12,360 bases of DNA from an uncultured Coriobacteriaceae bacterium (lineage in GTDB: Bacteria > Actinomycetota > Coriobacteriia > Coriobacteriales > UMGS124), in assembly GCA_900539345.1 (NCBI GenBank), contig UQBS01000072.1, positions 1 to 12,360 on the forward strand, written 5' to 3'. Below, piece after piece: positions 5,512 through 12,360 of this stretch. The translations under genes were made by a program, and so were the position numbers. How positions within the stretch are numbered: the stretch's first letter is position 1; every line of letters starts with the position of its first letter. The notes below the pieces were generated by a model. The model saw nothing but the letters and a program-made list of their open reading frames with translations, was not told where the DNA came from and searched no databases.

Positions 5512-7113
5512 ATGGAGAACATTTCGAGGCGTTCGCTCTTGAAGTCCGGTGCCGCTGCTGCTGCCGCGGCAACTGTCGCTGCGGCCGCGCCCGCAGCCGC
5601 CCGTGCCGACGAGGCTGCCGCTGCAAAGCCCGAGGAGTGGCTGGGCGAGCCCCCGGCGCTCACCGTTGACGACTGCGTCGAGACCGTCGAGTGCGAGGTC
5701 CTCGTCGTGGGCTCCGCCCTCGCCGGCTCCATGGCCGCCTACGGCGCGGTGAAGAACGGCGCCAAGGTGGTCGTCATCGAGCGCAACGCCGCCCCGCACA
5801 TCGGTGGTATGACCATCTCGTTCCTCAACTCCAAGACTCAGCTCGACGCTGGCCTTCCCGAGTACGACAAGGTCAACGTCGCCAACCAGATGTTCAACCT
5901 CACCCAGTACCGCTCCGACATGAAGCTCAACGCCCTGTGGTGCAACCGCTCCGGCGAGATCCTCGACAACATGGTCGAGGACTTCCTCGAGCCCTACGGC
6001 CAGTACTACCTGCCGCTGAGCCTCGAGGGCATCTTCCCCGACCCCACCCAGGAGATCAACTCCTACATCTCCACGGGTGTTGCCTTCTCCGAGGACACCG
6101 ACATTCTCACCGACTTCACCCACAACATCCAGAAGTTCCTGACTGACCAGGGTGTGCGCTACGACTTCGAGGTCAAGGGCGAGGTGCTCGTCAAGGACGA
6201 GAGCGGCCGCGTCACCGGCGTCATCGCCACGAACGCCGCAGGTGACCACGTGTACTACCAGGCTTCCAAGGGCGTCGTCATGTGCACCGGCTCCTTCGGC
6301 GGCAACGACGCGATGATGGAGCGCTTCTACACCAAGAACTTCGCCGAGTTCGCCAAGAACTACAACACGTACAACTGCTATATGCTCGACGACCCGATCA
6401 CCGACTACGACATGGACGACGGCCTGGGCCACAGGATGCTGTGCTGGGCCGGCGCTGAGATGGAGGAACTCTGCGGCTACGCCTCCTGGCAGACCACCGG
6501 CTGACGTTCCTTCCCCTACCTGCTCGTCGACACGCAGGGCAACCGCTTCATGAACGAGGCGACCTCGCTTCTGACCTCGGCGCACATCATCGCTGACCTG
6601 CCCGGCCACGGCAACTACGTGTGGCAGATCATCCCCACCAACGACTTCGCCATGCCCTCCTCCTTCGGCTACGACAAGGAGACGGCTGCCAAGGTCTTCG
6701 ACATCGGGACCAACGAGCACTACGAGGCCGACACCATCGAGGAGCTCGCTGAGATGATCGGCGTCGACCCCGAGGCGCTGTCTGCCACCGTCTCGCGCTA
6801 CAACGAGCTGTGCGAGGCCGGCGAGGACACCGACTACATGAAGGCCGCCCGTTACCTCGACCCGATTGACGACGGCCCCTACCAGGCCTGGAAGATGAAC
6901 TACTACTTCTACTGCACGCTGGGCGGCGTTCGCTGCAACGAGAACCTCCAGGTCCTCGACGCCGACTGGAACCCCATCCCCGGCCTGTACGCTGGCGGCA
7001 ACACCGTGGGCTACCGCTTCGGCGCAAGCTATGAGACGCTGCTGCATGGTGGCTCGAACGGACTCGCCGCCACGCACGCCTACGTCGCCGGCGAGCAGGC
7101 CGCCCTGGCGTAG
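5512..7113 (+). pseudogene. Tat-exported FAD flavoprotein (fumarate reductase-like) with one in-frame TGA
   Basis: 534 codons in one frame, interrupted only by TGA at codon 331 (6502-6504). The N-terminus has a twin-arginine signal (ISRRSLLKSG, then an Ala-rich core, probable cleavage near RA-DEA, residues 31-33). The FAD-binding Rossmann segment VLVVGSALAGSMAAYG lies at 63-78, followed by ERNAAPHIGGM. After the TGA, RSFPYLLVDTQGNRFMNEA and the C-terminal YAGGNTVGYRFG...GGSNGLAATHAYVAGEQAA match the FAD_binding_2 fumarate/urocanate reductase-like family. These enzymes reduce small organic acceptors on the outer face of the membrane; no haem domain is present, so electrons must come from a separate partner. 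Ribosome binding site AAAGGAG lies 7 nt before ATG. Both halves keep uniform codon use and no other defect is seen, so the stop is recent, recoded or a sequence error. If terminated at TGA, the product is 330 residues and inactive. Confidence 0.8.
6502..6504 (+). other. In-frame TGA codon within the flavoprotein gene
   Basis: The context is QTTG-TGA-RSFPYLL. A 5-bp hairpin (CCTGC 6519-6523 with GCAGG 6534-6538) begins 15 nt downstream, but its loop lacks the G-rich signature of bacterial SECIS elements. A nonsense mutation of Trp, Cys or Arg (one base change from TGG, TGC/TGT or CGA) is simplest; selenocysteine is not excluded. Confidence 0.6.
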
Positions 7114-7158
7114 GGCGCAAGGGTTCGGGCGTTGTGCCCGCGCTTCTACCTCGCATTT

Positions 7159-7211
7159 CCCGGCCCGGCCGTGCTACCATCCGTTCGGATGGGGCCGGCC
7201 GGGTCTTTTTT
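7159..7211 (+). terminator. Rho-independent terminator of the flavoprotein gene
   Basis: CCCGGCC (7159-7165) and GGCC pair with GGCC-GGCCGGG (up to 7203), enclosing an ATCC-GTTC-GGAT inner hairpin, followed by TCTTTTTT. It lies 46 bp after the flavoprotein stop and just ahead of the LysR gene, separating the two transcripts. Confidence 0.85.
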
Positions 7212-7236
7212 GCATGTCATTCAGGGGATGGTTTCG

Positions 7237-8124
7237 ATGGACGAGCGGGTGTGCAGGTACTTTGCGGGGCTCTGCCGTTTCGGCAGCTATTCGGCCGCCG
7301 CGCGTGAGCTGTGCATCACCCCGCAGGGGCTGAACCTTGCCATCCGACGCTTGGAGAAGGAGCTTGGAGCGCAGCTCGTCGACGGGCGCCATGGACCCAT
7401 CAGGCCAACCTCGTACGGCGAGGCGTTCCTCGAGTATGCCGAGGAGGAGGTGGCACGCGCCGAGGGTCTGCGCGTCCGGTTCGCCGAGATAGCCGAGCGG
7501 GAGCGCAAGCCGGTGCGCGTCATCGGTGCCATCGGGATCGTGAGCGAAGGTCTGCGCCAATGGCTCGGGGGCTTCGGGGATTATGCCGGGGGCTCCTACG
7601 TCGAGTTTATGGGCGAGCTGCCAGACAGCATCTGCGAGGAGGACCTGCTGGAGGGCGACGCGGACTTCGCCATTGTGGTGGACCCCAAGGAAGCCCCGGA
7701 GTGCATGCGTGGCATTAGGCTCGCCCGTGACTGTCACTATCTCTGGGTCGGCCGCGATGACCCGCTGGCTGAAAGGGAGACGCTCTCGGTCGAAGACCTT
7801 GAGGGTCGCTCGGTCATGACGGTGGGGGCCGACTACCACGCCCCGTGCCAGCTCCTCGACCTCGTTCACGAGCGCGGCGTGCACGCCCACGTGAAGTTCT
7901 GCTCCCAGATGGTCACGGTCTACGAGTACGCCCTGAGCGGAGAGGGCCTGGGCCTCACCTGCCGCAGTCACGTCGAGGCGATTGCATCCTCGCGCCTTGT
8001 CGGCATCCCGTTTCCCGAGCTCCCTGTGAGCTTCTCGCTCTACTGGCGCGCCGACCGCGGGCTGCTCGAGCACGAGCGGCAGTTCGTCGAGTACATGTCG
8101 CGCTACCGACAGTCGGGGATATAG
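7237..8124 (+). CDS. LysR-type transcriptional regulator
   Basis: 295 residues, full family length. Residues 1-60 are the winged helix-turn-helix (RYFAGLCRFGSYSAAARELC, then ITPQGLNLAIRRLEKELGAQ). A linker helix and effector-binding domain follow (VRVIGAIGIVSEGL from about 93; CHYLWVGRDDPLAERETLSV in the middle; FCSQMVTVYEYALSGEGLGL near the end). ATG 7237 was chosen over ATG 7228 because AGGGG (7223-7227) has proper spacing only to 7237. It sits downstream of the flavoprotein in the same direction, behind a strong terminator, so it has its own promoter. It may control the flavoprotein whose divergent LysR neighbour is broken; that is inference. Effector unknown. Confidence 0.9.
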   Translation: MDERVCRYFAGLCRFGSYSAAARELCITPQGLNLAIRRLEKELGAQLVDGRHGPIRPTSYGEAFLEYAEEEVARAEGLRVRFAEIAERERKPVRVIGAIGIVSEGLRQWLGGFGDYAGGSYVEFMGELPDSICEEDLLEGDADFAIVVDPKEAPECMRGIRLARDCHYLWVGRDDPLAERETLSVEDLEGRSVMTVGADYHAPCQLLDLVHERGVHAHVKFCSQMVTVYEYALSGEGLGLTCRSHVEAIASSRLVGIPFPELPVSFSLYWRADRGLLEHERQFVEYMSRYRQSGI

Positions 8125-8206
8125 GGAGTGGGGAAGCATGGGGGCGGTTGGAAAGAGGGGCGATCCGTTCGGGTCGAACTAGTTGGAAATCGCGGAGGCG
8201 AACGAG

Positions 8207-8593
8207 ATGGATGAGGCGACGAGGGATGCAGCGGCCTTCTTTGACCTGCACAAGGCTGTCTATCCCCTGTACGAGGTCTTTTACGAGAAGCTGCTCGCCG
8301 AGTTCCCCGACACCCGGGTCAAGGTGCAGAAGTCCCAGATTTCCTACTACAACCGCCATCTCTTCGCCTGCGTGTCGTTCCTGAAGGTGAGGAAGAAGGC
8401 GGAGCTGCCGGACGACTACTTCGTGCTCACGCTCGGCCTGCCCGCGCCCCTGGAGTCGGCCCGGGTCGCGGCCAAGACCGAGCCGTACCCCGGCCGCTGG
8501 ACGACGCACTTTGTCATCAGCGACCCCTCCGACCTGGACGAGGAGCTGTTCGGCTGGGTCGCCCAGGCGTACTGGTTCGCGCAGGGGAAGTAG
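8207..8593 (+). CDS. DUF5655-like small protein
   Basis: 128 residues, soluble, no membrane segment. The pattern FYEKLLAEFPDTRVKVQKSQ, YNRHLFACVSFLKV, YFVLTLGLPAPLESAR, THFVISDPSDLDEELFGWVAQAYWFA resembles the DUF5655 domain, a small fold of unknown function often found alone. ATG 8207 is preceded by GGAGG with an 8-nt spacer; an in-frame TTG at 8183 has no ribosome binding site. It lies 82 bp after the LysR stop with no terminator between, so it is probably co-transcribed with the regulator. Family recognition is by pattern only. Confidence 0.75.
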   Translation: MDEATRDAAAFFDLHKAVYPLYEVFYEKLLAEFPDTRVKVQKSQISYYNRHLFACVSFLKVRKKAELPDDYFVLTLGLPAPLESARVAAKTEPYPGRWTTHFVISDPSDLDEELFGWVAQAYWFAQGK

Positions 8594-8600
8594 GGCAACG

Positions 8601-8623
8601 CCCCAGCGTCGCGGATGCTGGGG
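8601..8623 (+). terminator. Hairpin after the DUF5655-like gene
   Basis: CCCCAGCGTC pairs with GATGCTGGGG (10 bp including one G-U) over a 3-nt GCG loop, 7 bp after the stop codon. No U-run follows, so it is a weak terminator or an mRNA 3'-end stabiliser. Confidence 0.45.
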
Positions 8624-8658
8624 TGCGTGAGATCCTTTCCAAAGCCATCTCCTTCGTC

Positions 8659-8689
8659 GGGTTGAGGGCGGGCAGAGCGCCCTCAACCC
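8659..8689. terminator. Perfect 12-bp hairpin between convergent genes
   Basis: GGGTTGAGGGCG (8659-8670) and CGCCCTCAACCC (8678-8689) are perfectly complementary over a 7-nt loop. It lies in the gap between the DUF5655-like gene and the end of the convergent luxR gene. It lacks a U-run on both strands, so if it terminates transcription it does so without the canonical signal. Confidence 0.4.
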
Positions 8690-8717
8690 TGAGGGAATGC
8701 GACTTCCTGCCCGTCGA

Positions 8718-10223
8718 TCACTCGCGCTCGAACTCGTCTACGAGGTCGATGAGCTCCTCGCGGGAATGGACGTCCAGCTTCTTATAGAGCGACTTGGCGT
8801 ATGCTTTCACGGTGTTCTGCGACAAGCCGAGCTGCTCGGCGGTGAAGGAAACGCCCCGGCCTTTGGACAGGTAGCCCATCACCTCGACCTCGCGTTCGGA
8901 CAGCCCGTAAAGAGAAGCGATTTCGGAAGTCGGCGCGTGAGGGTTTGCCCTGGGGGCTGGCTCCGCTGCTGGCCTGGAGACGGGTGCAGCAGCGGTTGGC
9001 TCACTGCGCCACCCACGTGTGACAAGCGCAACGGTGAGCGCCATGAACATGATGTACATGATGGCCAGCGTGACAACCATGAGCACCACGTATCCATTGG
9101 CAATGCTGGCAAACAGGGCGTTTCCGACAGCTACGCCTGCCGTGAGTCCCAGGCTTGATGTGCCAAGCAAAAACGGTGCCACCCGAAAGAAGACTTGCAG
9201 GTTGGGAAGCGTGATGCATGAGTAGAGTACGAGCATCCCCGCGACGCGGTTGACCATTCCGAAAATGCTGGCGCAAAGAGGGAAGTAGCCATCGCCCGCG
9301 AAAGGCAGGGCGATTGCCGCCGTTGTGTCAAGCGTAAACGCGGCGAGAAAGACGGGAAGCAAGTTGAGGTGGCCGGCGCTCGCGAACAAAATGAGGGAAG
9401 CAACGAGAGCGGCGATGAGTGCGGTCCCCACGTGATTTGCGAGCAAAGCCACGTCGCCCGTTGACGCGCCGCCCCCACTTAGCTGTAGCGGACCGCTCAT
9501 GCCATAGGCAAACCCAAGCACGGTCGTAGCGATGGCAATGGGCACGAACTGCCGCAGCTCACGGGCCGCGTTGTGTTTGTCGGTGCTGGTGTCGCGCTTC
9601 GAAGGGGCATCCTGCGAAGCCCTTGATTCCGAAGTGTTAGTCCCATGCGTTGCGCGTGCATACCCCAACTCCAGCGCGACGCTGACGACTCCGAGAACGC
9701 AAAGCAATACAAGTCGCGGCAAGGAGGGCACCAGTGCCAGTAGGGCGAATAAACCTACGCCAAGCAGCCATGAGGCGACAAGCGACTGGCGCGCAGCCAT
9801 TGCACCGCGCCGCATGAACAGATAAATCCACTCATATTCGCCGAGACCCAAGCCACAACCCAGAAAAATGCCGGCCATAATGCTGATTGTCTGGAATTGT
9901 GCGGCAAGTGGGGCAAACGCAATGAGGCTCACGCCACAAATGATGAGGGCAGCTTGGATAAGGCACAGTCGATCGAGAAAGCAACTCGCGAGAGGCTGAC
10001 CCTCGTTGCGTTTCCAAAAGAGGAGAAGCACTGTGGCATAGACAACAATCGTTGCAAGCATGAGTGCGTCACAGAATGAATCCGCGCCACGATTTGCGTG
10101 TCCAATGAAAAGCGTGTCGGCAAACAGGAGTGCTAGTCGCATTCCCTCCTGAATGCCGTATCCCAAACAGCGGGGGTCAAATGATCCCGTGTCCCGCGCT
10201 GACGATTGTTCACCAGATACCAT
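8718..10223 (-). CDS. Membrane-anchored LuxR-type regulator (multi-TM plus HTH)
   Basis: 501 residues. Residues about 20-410 form roughly twelve hydrophobic membrane segments, with a hydrophilic Ser/Asp/Lys-rich cytoplasmic stretch in the middle (about 200-225), as in MFS-like sensors. A Pro/Ala linker leads to a LuxR/FixJ-type helix-turn-helix at 441-501 (LSEREVEVMGYLSKGRGVSF, LGLSQNTVKAYAKSLYKKLD). Such proteins are abundant in Eggerthella and relatives, usually beside a reductase gene they control. This one is divergent from the Tat flavoprotein at 10466, across a 242-bp gap with a palindrome. ATG 10223-10221 has GAGGGAG 6 nt upstream. It probably senses a ligand at the membrane and activates the flavoprotein gene; the ligand is unknown. 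Confidence 0.9.
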   Translation of the reverse strand: MVSGEQSSARDTGSFDPRCLGYGIQEGMRLALLFADTLFIGHANRGADSFCDALMLATIVVYATVLLLFWKRNEGQPLASCFLDRLCLIQAALIICGVSLIAFAPLAAQFQTISIMAGIFLGCGLGLGEYEWIYLFMRRGAMAARQSLVASWLLGVGLFALLALVPSLPRLVLLCVLGVVSVALELGYARATHGTNTSESRASQDAPSKRDTSTDKHNAARELRQFVPIAIATTVLGFAYGMSGPLQLSGGGASTGDVALLANHVGTALIAALVASLILFASAGHLNLLPVFLAAFTLDTTAAIALPFAGDGYFPLCASIFGMVNRVAGMLVLYSCITLPNLQVFFRVAPFLLGTSSLGLTAGVAVGNALFASIANGYVVLMVVTLAIMYIMFMALTVALVTRGWRSEPTAAAPVSRPAAEPAPRANPHAPTSEIASLYGLSEREVEVMGYLSKGRGVSFTAEQLGLSQNTVKAYAKSLYKKLDVHSREELIDLVDEFERE

Positions 10224-10254
10224 GCGTTCTCCCTCACCAAGTCATGCCTGATGG

Positions 10255-10289
10255 ATTGTAGCACGAATGGAAAATGCCAATAGTGGCAT
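10255..10289 (-). promoter_or_regulatory. luxR promoter region with palindrome
   Basis: Minus-strand TACAAT (10260-10255) is a good -10. The -35 position is weak and is covered by the palindrome ATGCCA-ATAG-TGGCAT (10274-10289). A second, looser dyad TACCC/GGGTA lies at 10313-10329. A symmetric site over a poor -35 suggests control by the LuxR protein itself or by another activator. Confidence 0.45.
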
Positions 10290-10465
10290 GTAGCTGGTCG
10301 TTCATTGTCTATTACCCGCATTGGGGGTAGCGCCTTCACCCGCATGGTGGCTAGGGGTTGCCAGCCGCGATGCTTTACTTTCCCCGTCGCGAAGACCGTT
10401 GCAGGCAACTGATACGGACGACGTGATATTTGACGAGCGAAAGATTGAACAGAAGGGATTCAGAC

Positions 10466-12076
10466 ATGGCTATCTCCACGTCTATGAGCCGCCGCTCCTT
10501 TGTTGCCACCGCTGCCGCCACTGCGGCTACCGGCATCGCACTCGGCACGACGGCCGCCAACGCTGACGAGGCAAAGGCGGACAATGCGGCATCGGGTGAT
10601 GCGCTCGAGTGCGATGTTCTTGTATGCGGTCTGGGCGCTGCAGGCGCTACCGCTGCTGTGGCTGCCGCTCGTGGTGGTGCGAAGGTTATCGCCATTGAGA
10701 CGGCCGATGACATCACCGGTGCCGGCGGTACGAGCCACTGCACCGCTCCTGCAATGTTTGGCTCTAAGGCTCAGAACGAGGCTAACCCCGATGTGCCCGT
10801 CACAGAGCAGGACGCATTCGAGTACATCTATCCGCTGACTCACTATCAGGAGAATGCTCCCTTGCTGCGCGAGATGATTCGCTGCAGCGCCGTTGTCATC
10901 GACGAGATGGTGGCCGCAGGCTTCCCGTTCATGTTTGCCAATACCACTGTTGATGCCGACGCAGCTTTCAAGAACAAGTGCGGCTGCATCTACATGTCCA
11001 GCGGAGCCGAGCGCGGCGCCCTGTGGGAGGCCATGTGGGACGAGGCTGGCGTGGACTATCGTTACGGCACCACGGCCGAGAGCGCTATTCTGGCTGACGA
11101 TGGTACGCTTGCCGGCATTCATTGCACCACTGCCGACGGCGATCTCGACATCCATGCCAAGCGCGTCATCCTTTGCTGTGGTGGCTTCATCAGCAACACC
11201 GAAATGGTCAAGCAGTACTACGCCGGCGCCGACATCGTTTCCTGCGGTATGCCTGCCGACAAGGGCGACGGTACCAACATCGCCCTCTCGCTGGGTGCTC
11301 AGATGGGCAAGAACTTCTCTACCTCCGTTAACGAGTTCGGTGGCTCCAACCTCAAGGCTGTTCCCCAGACTGCGCGCGGAGCGAACGACCCCTGCAACTC
11401 GGCCCTTCGCCTGCAGATTCTCGGTCTGCCTGCGTTCGACAAGCATGGCAACCGTTTTATCGACGAAGGCATCATGAACGGCCACGTCATGTACTCTGGC
11501 GAGCCCCTGCTGCGCAACAGCACCTACTACATCCTCGCGGACCAGGCGTTCATCGACCGCATCAAGAGCGAGCCCTACGGCAACTTCATTGACACCTCTG
11601 AGCCTACCAACGTCGCAAACTTCCTGGTCGACCTTGAGCTGACCGATATGGAGGAGGCTGTGGACGAGGCCATCGAGCAGGGTTGGGCTGCCAAGGGTAC
11701 TCTTGCTGAGGTTGCTGAGGCCTTCGGTCTGGAGAATCTTGAGGCCAGCGTCGCCCAGTACAACGAGTACTGCGAGGCTGGCGTTGACGAGCAGTTCTAC
11801 AAGACGCCCGAGTACCTCACCGCGCTTACTCAGGAGCCCTATTACCTTATCGAGTACAACCCCTCCGGCTACCTGACCTTGGGCGGCATCAAGTGTGACG
11901 CTGGTTGCCGCGCCCTGGACGTCAACAACGACATCGTCCCCAACCTGTTCGTTGCCGGTACGGACGCCGACCTGTGGAGCGTGCCCTACGCTCTGGGTGG
12001 ATCGGCCCATGGTTTCAGCCTGTCCTCCGGCTGGCTTGCCGGCGAGACGGCCGCCAAGGAGATCGCCGAGGCGTAA
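10466..12076 (+). CDS. Tat-exported FAD flavoprotein (fumarate reductase-like)
   Basis: 536 residues. A twin-arginine signal (SMSRRSFVATA, RR at 9-10) with an Ala/Thr core ends near ANA-DEA (31-33). The FAD-binding Rossmann segment VLVCGLGAAGATAAVAAARG (51-70) is followed by ITGAGGTSHC, and the C-terminal GGSAHGFSLSSGWLAGETAA (FAD/active-site end) is intact. This is a FAD_binding_2, fumarate/urocanate reductase-like enzyme acting outside the membrane, without haem or FMN-binding extension, so it needs a separate electron donor. ATG 10466 was chosen because AAGGGA lies 8 nt upstream and the Tat motif follows; an in-frame ATG at 10430 lacks this. It shares the Tat/FAD layout of the 5512 gene but is clearly divergent in sequence. 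Its substrate cannot be read from the sequence. It is divergent from the LuxR-type regulator. Confidence 0.9.
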   Translation: MAISTSMSRRSFVATAAATAATGIALGTTAANADEAKADNAASGDALECDVLVCGLGAAGATAAVAAARGGAKVIAIETADDITGAGGTSHCTAPAMFGSKAQNEANPDVPVTEQDAFEYIYPLTHYQENAPLLREMIRCSAVVIDEMVAAGFPFMFANTTVDADAAFKNKCGCIYMSSGAERGALWEAMWDEAGVDYRYGTTAESAILADDGTLAGIHCTTADGDLDIHAKRVILCCGGFISNTEMVKQYYAGADIVSCGMPADKGDGTNIALSLGAQMGKNFSTSVNEFGGSNLKAVPQTARGANDPCNSALRLQILGLPAFDKHGNRFIDEGIMNGHVMYSGEPLLRNSTYYILADQAFIDRIKSEPYGNFIDTSEPTNVANFLVDLELTDMEEAVDEAIEQGWAAKGTLAEVAEAFGLENLEASVAQYNEYCEAGVDEQFYKTPEYLTALTQEPYYLIEYNPSGYLTLGGIKCDAGCRALDVNNDIVPNLFVAGTDADLWSVPYALGGSAHGFSLSSGWLAGETAAKEIAEA

Positions 12077-12119
12077 GGTCTTCTGGTCCTATCTACGATA
12101 GCCATACATGATGACGAAG

Positions 12120-12156
12120 GGGGCCGGCTCGCTGCGTGCGAGTCGGCCCCTCTTTT
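12120..12156 (+). terminator. Rho-independent terminator of the second flavoprotein gene
   Basis: GGGGCCGGCTCGC (12120-12132) pairs with GCGAGTCGGCCCC (12138-12150), 13 bp with one G-U, over a 5-nt loop, followed by TCTTTT. It lies 43 bp after the stop codon. Confidence 0.85.
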
Positions 12157-12227
12157 GCGTCATATAGGGATGTGAGCCGCGTAAGGCCATGAGGCTTCTC
12201 CGTTGCCCATGCTGCATTGTTGTGCGG

Positions 12228-12305
12228 ATGACAAAAATGCAGAACTAAAAGAGGCCGAAAATGACAAAAATGCAGAACTCGATAAGGCCCATTTTGACAA
12301 AAATG
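12228..12305. repeat. Short direct repeats, 33-bp period
   Basis: ATGACAAAAATGCAGAACT occurs at 12228-12246 and again at 12261-12279, exactly 33 bp apart. A third partial copy, TGACAAAAATG, lies at 12295-12305, again 33 bp on. The period is a multiple of three, so every frame through it repeats as an 11-residue unit. On the + strand one frame from ATG 12209 stays open to the window edge and repeats DKNAEL. I cannot tell whether it is coding. Bases 12306-12360 show nothing I can identify. Confidence 0.6.
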
Positions 12306-12360
12306 GAGGCTTCGGTAGTTTATGTGGTAGAGAGCACGCAACCCTAGGCTGCTTTCACTG

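Noticed and set aside
6519..6538. SECIS element after the in-frame TGA
   Set aside because: The 5-bp stem with a 10-nt loop lacks the G-containing apical loop typical of bacterial SECIS; kept only as a possibility in the finding.
5422..7077. Long minus-strand open frame (551 codons) opposite the first flavoprotein
   Set aside because: A shadow of the highly biased third-codon positions of the + strand gene; Val/Gly/Leu/His-rich with no motifs. The same applies to 10460-12010 opposite the second flavoprotein.

Overview
The window is GC-rich and looks like an accessory stretch of a coriobacterial (Actinomycetota, Coriobacteriia) chromosome. The evidence is the pairing of Tat-exported FAD 'fumarate reductase-like' flavoproteins with a membrane-anchored LuxR-type regulator, plus LysR regulators; this combination is typical of gut Eggerthellales/Coriobacteriales. 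Species cannot be decided from the window.

Layout. Bases 1-152 hold the 3' end of an unidentified + strand gene. Bases 198-1839 (- strand) carry a complete AbiE-type toxin-antitoxin pair: AbiEi antitoxin/repressor and AbiEii nucleotidyltransferase, with an ATGA overlap. The promoter contains a perfect 10-bp inverted repeat that looks like the AbiEi operator. Bases 1880-2930 are a graveyard: a broken small ORF, the C-terminus of an IS3-family transposase and the C-terminus of an ISL3-family transposase, both frameshifted.

Bases 2957-4136 (- strand) are the most interesting part. They hold a complete AbiF/Abi_2 HEPN protein followed by two tandem copies of a short RNA gene, exactly 101 bp apart. 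Each copy has its own -10/-35-like element at the same offset, a conserved 5' hairpin and a terminator hairpin ending in UAUUUUUU. This fits a HEPN toxin with an RNA antitoxin. The RNA array is read directly from the sequence; the antitoxin role is inferred from what is known of AbiF.

Bases 4140-4890 hold a frameshifted zinc-ribbon ORF and otherwise nothing recognisable. Bases 4892-5353 are a LysR-type regulator that has lost its DNA-binding half. It is divergent from a Tat-exported flavoprotein (5512-7113), which is intact except for one in-frame TGA. A strong terminator, a complete LysR-type regulator (7237-8124) and a small DUF5655-like protein (8207-8593) follow. A hairpin-rich gap separates these from a convergent 12-TM LuxR-type regulator (8718-10223, - strand). 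That regulator is divergent from a second, intact Tat flavoprotein (10466-12076), which ends in a good terminator. The right edge has a 33-bp-period direct repeat.

How the parts relate: the left half is a defence/mobile-element island (AbiE, AbiF plus RNAs, dead IS elements). The right half is two regulator-flavoprotein modules for reduction of an unknown electron acceptor outside the cytoplasmic membrane, one probably controlled by a LysR protein and the other by the membrane LuxR protein.
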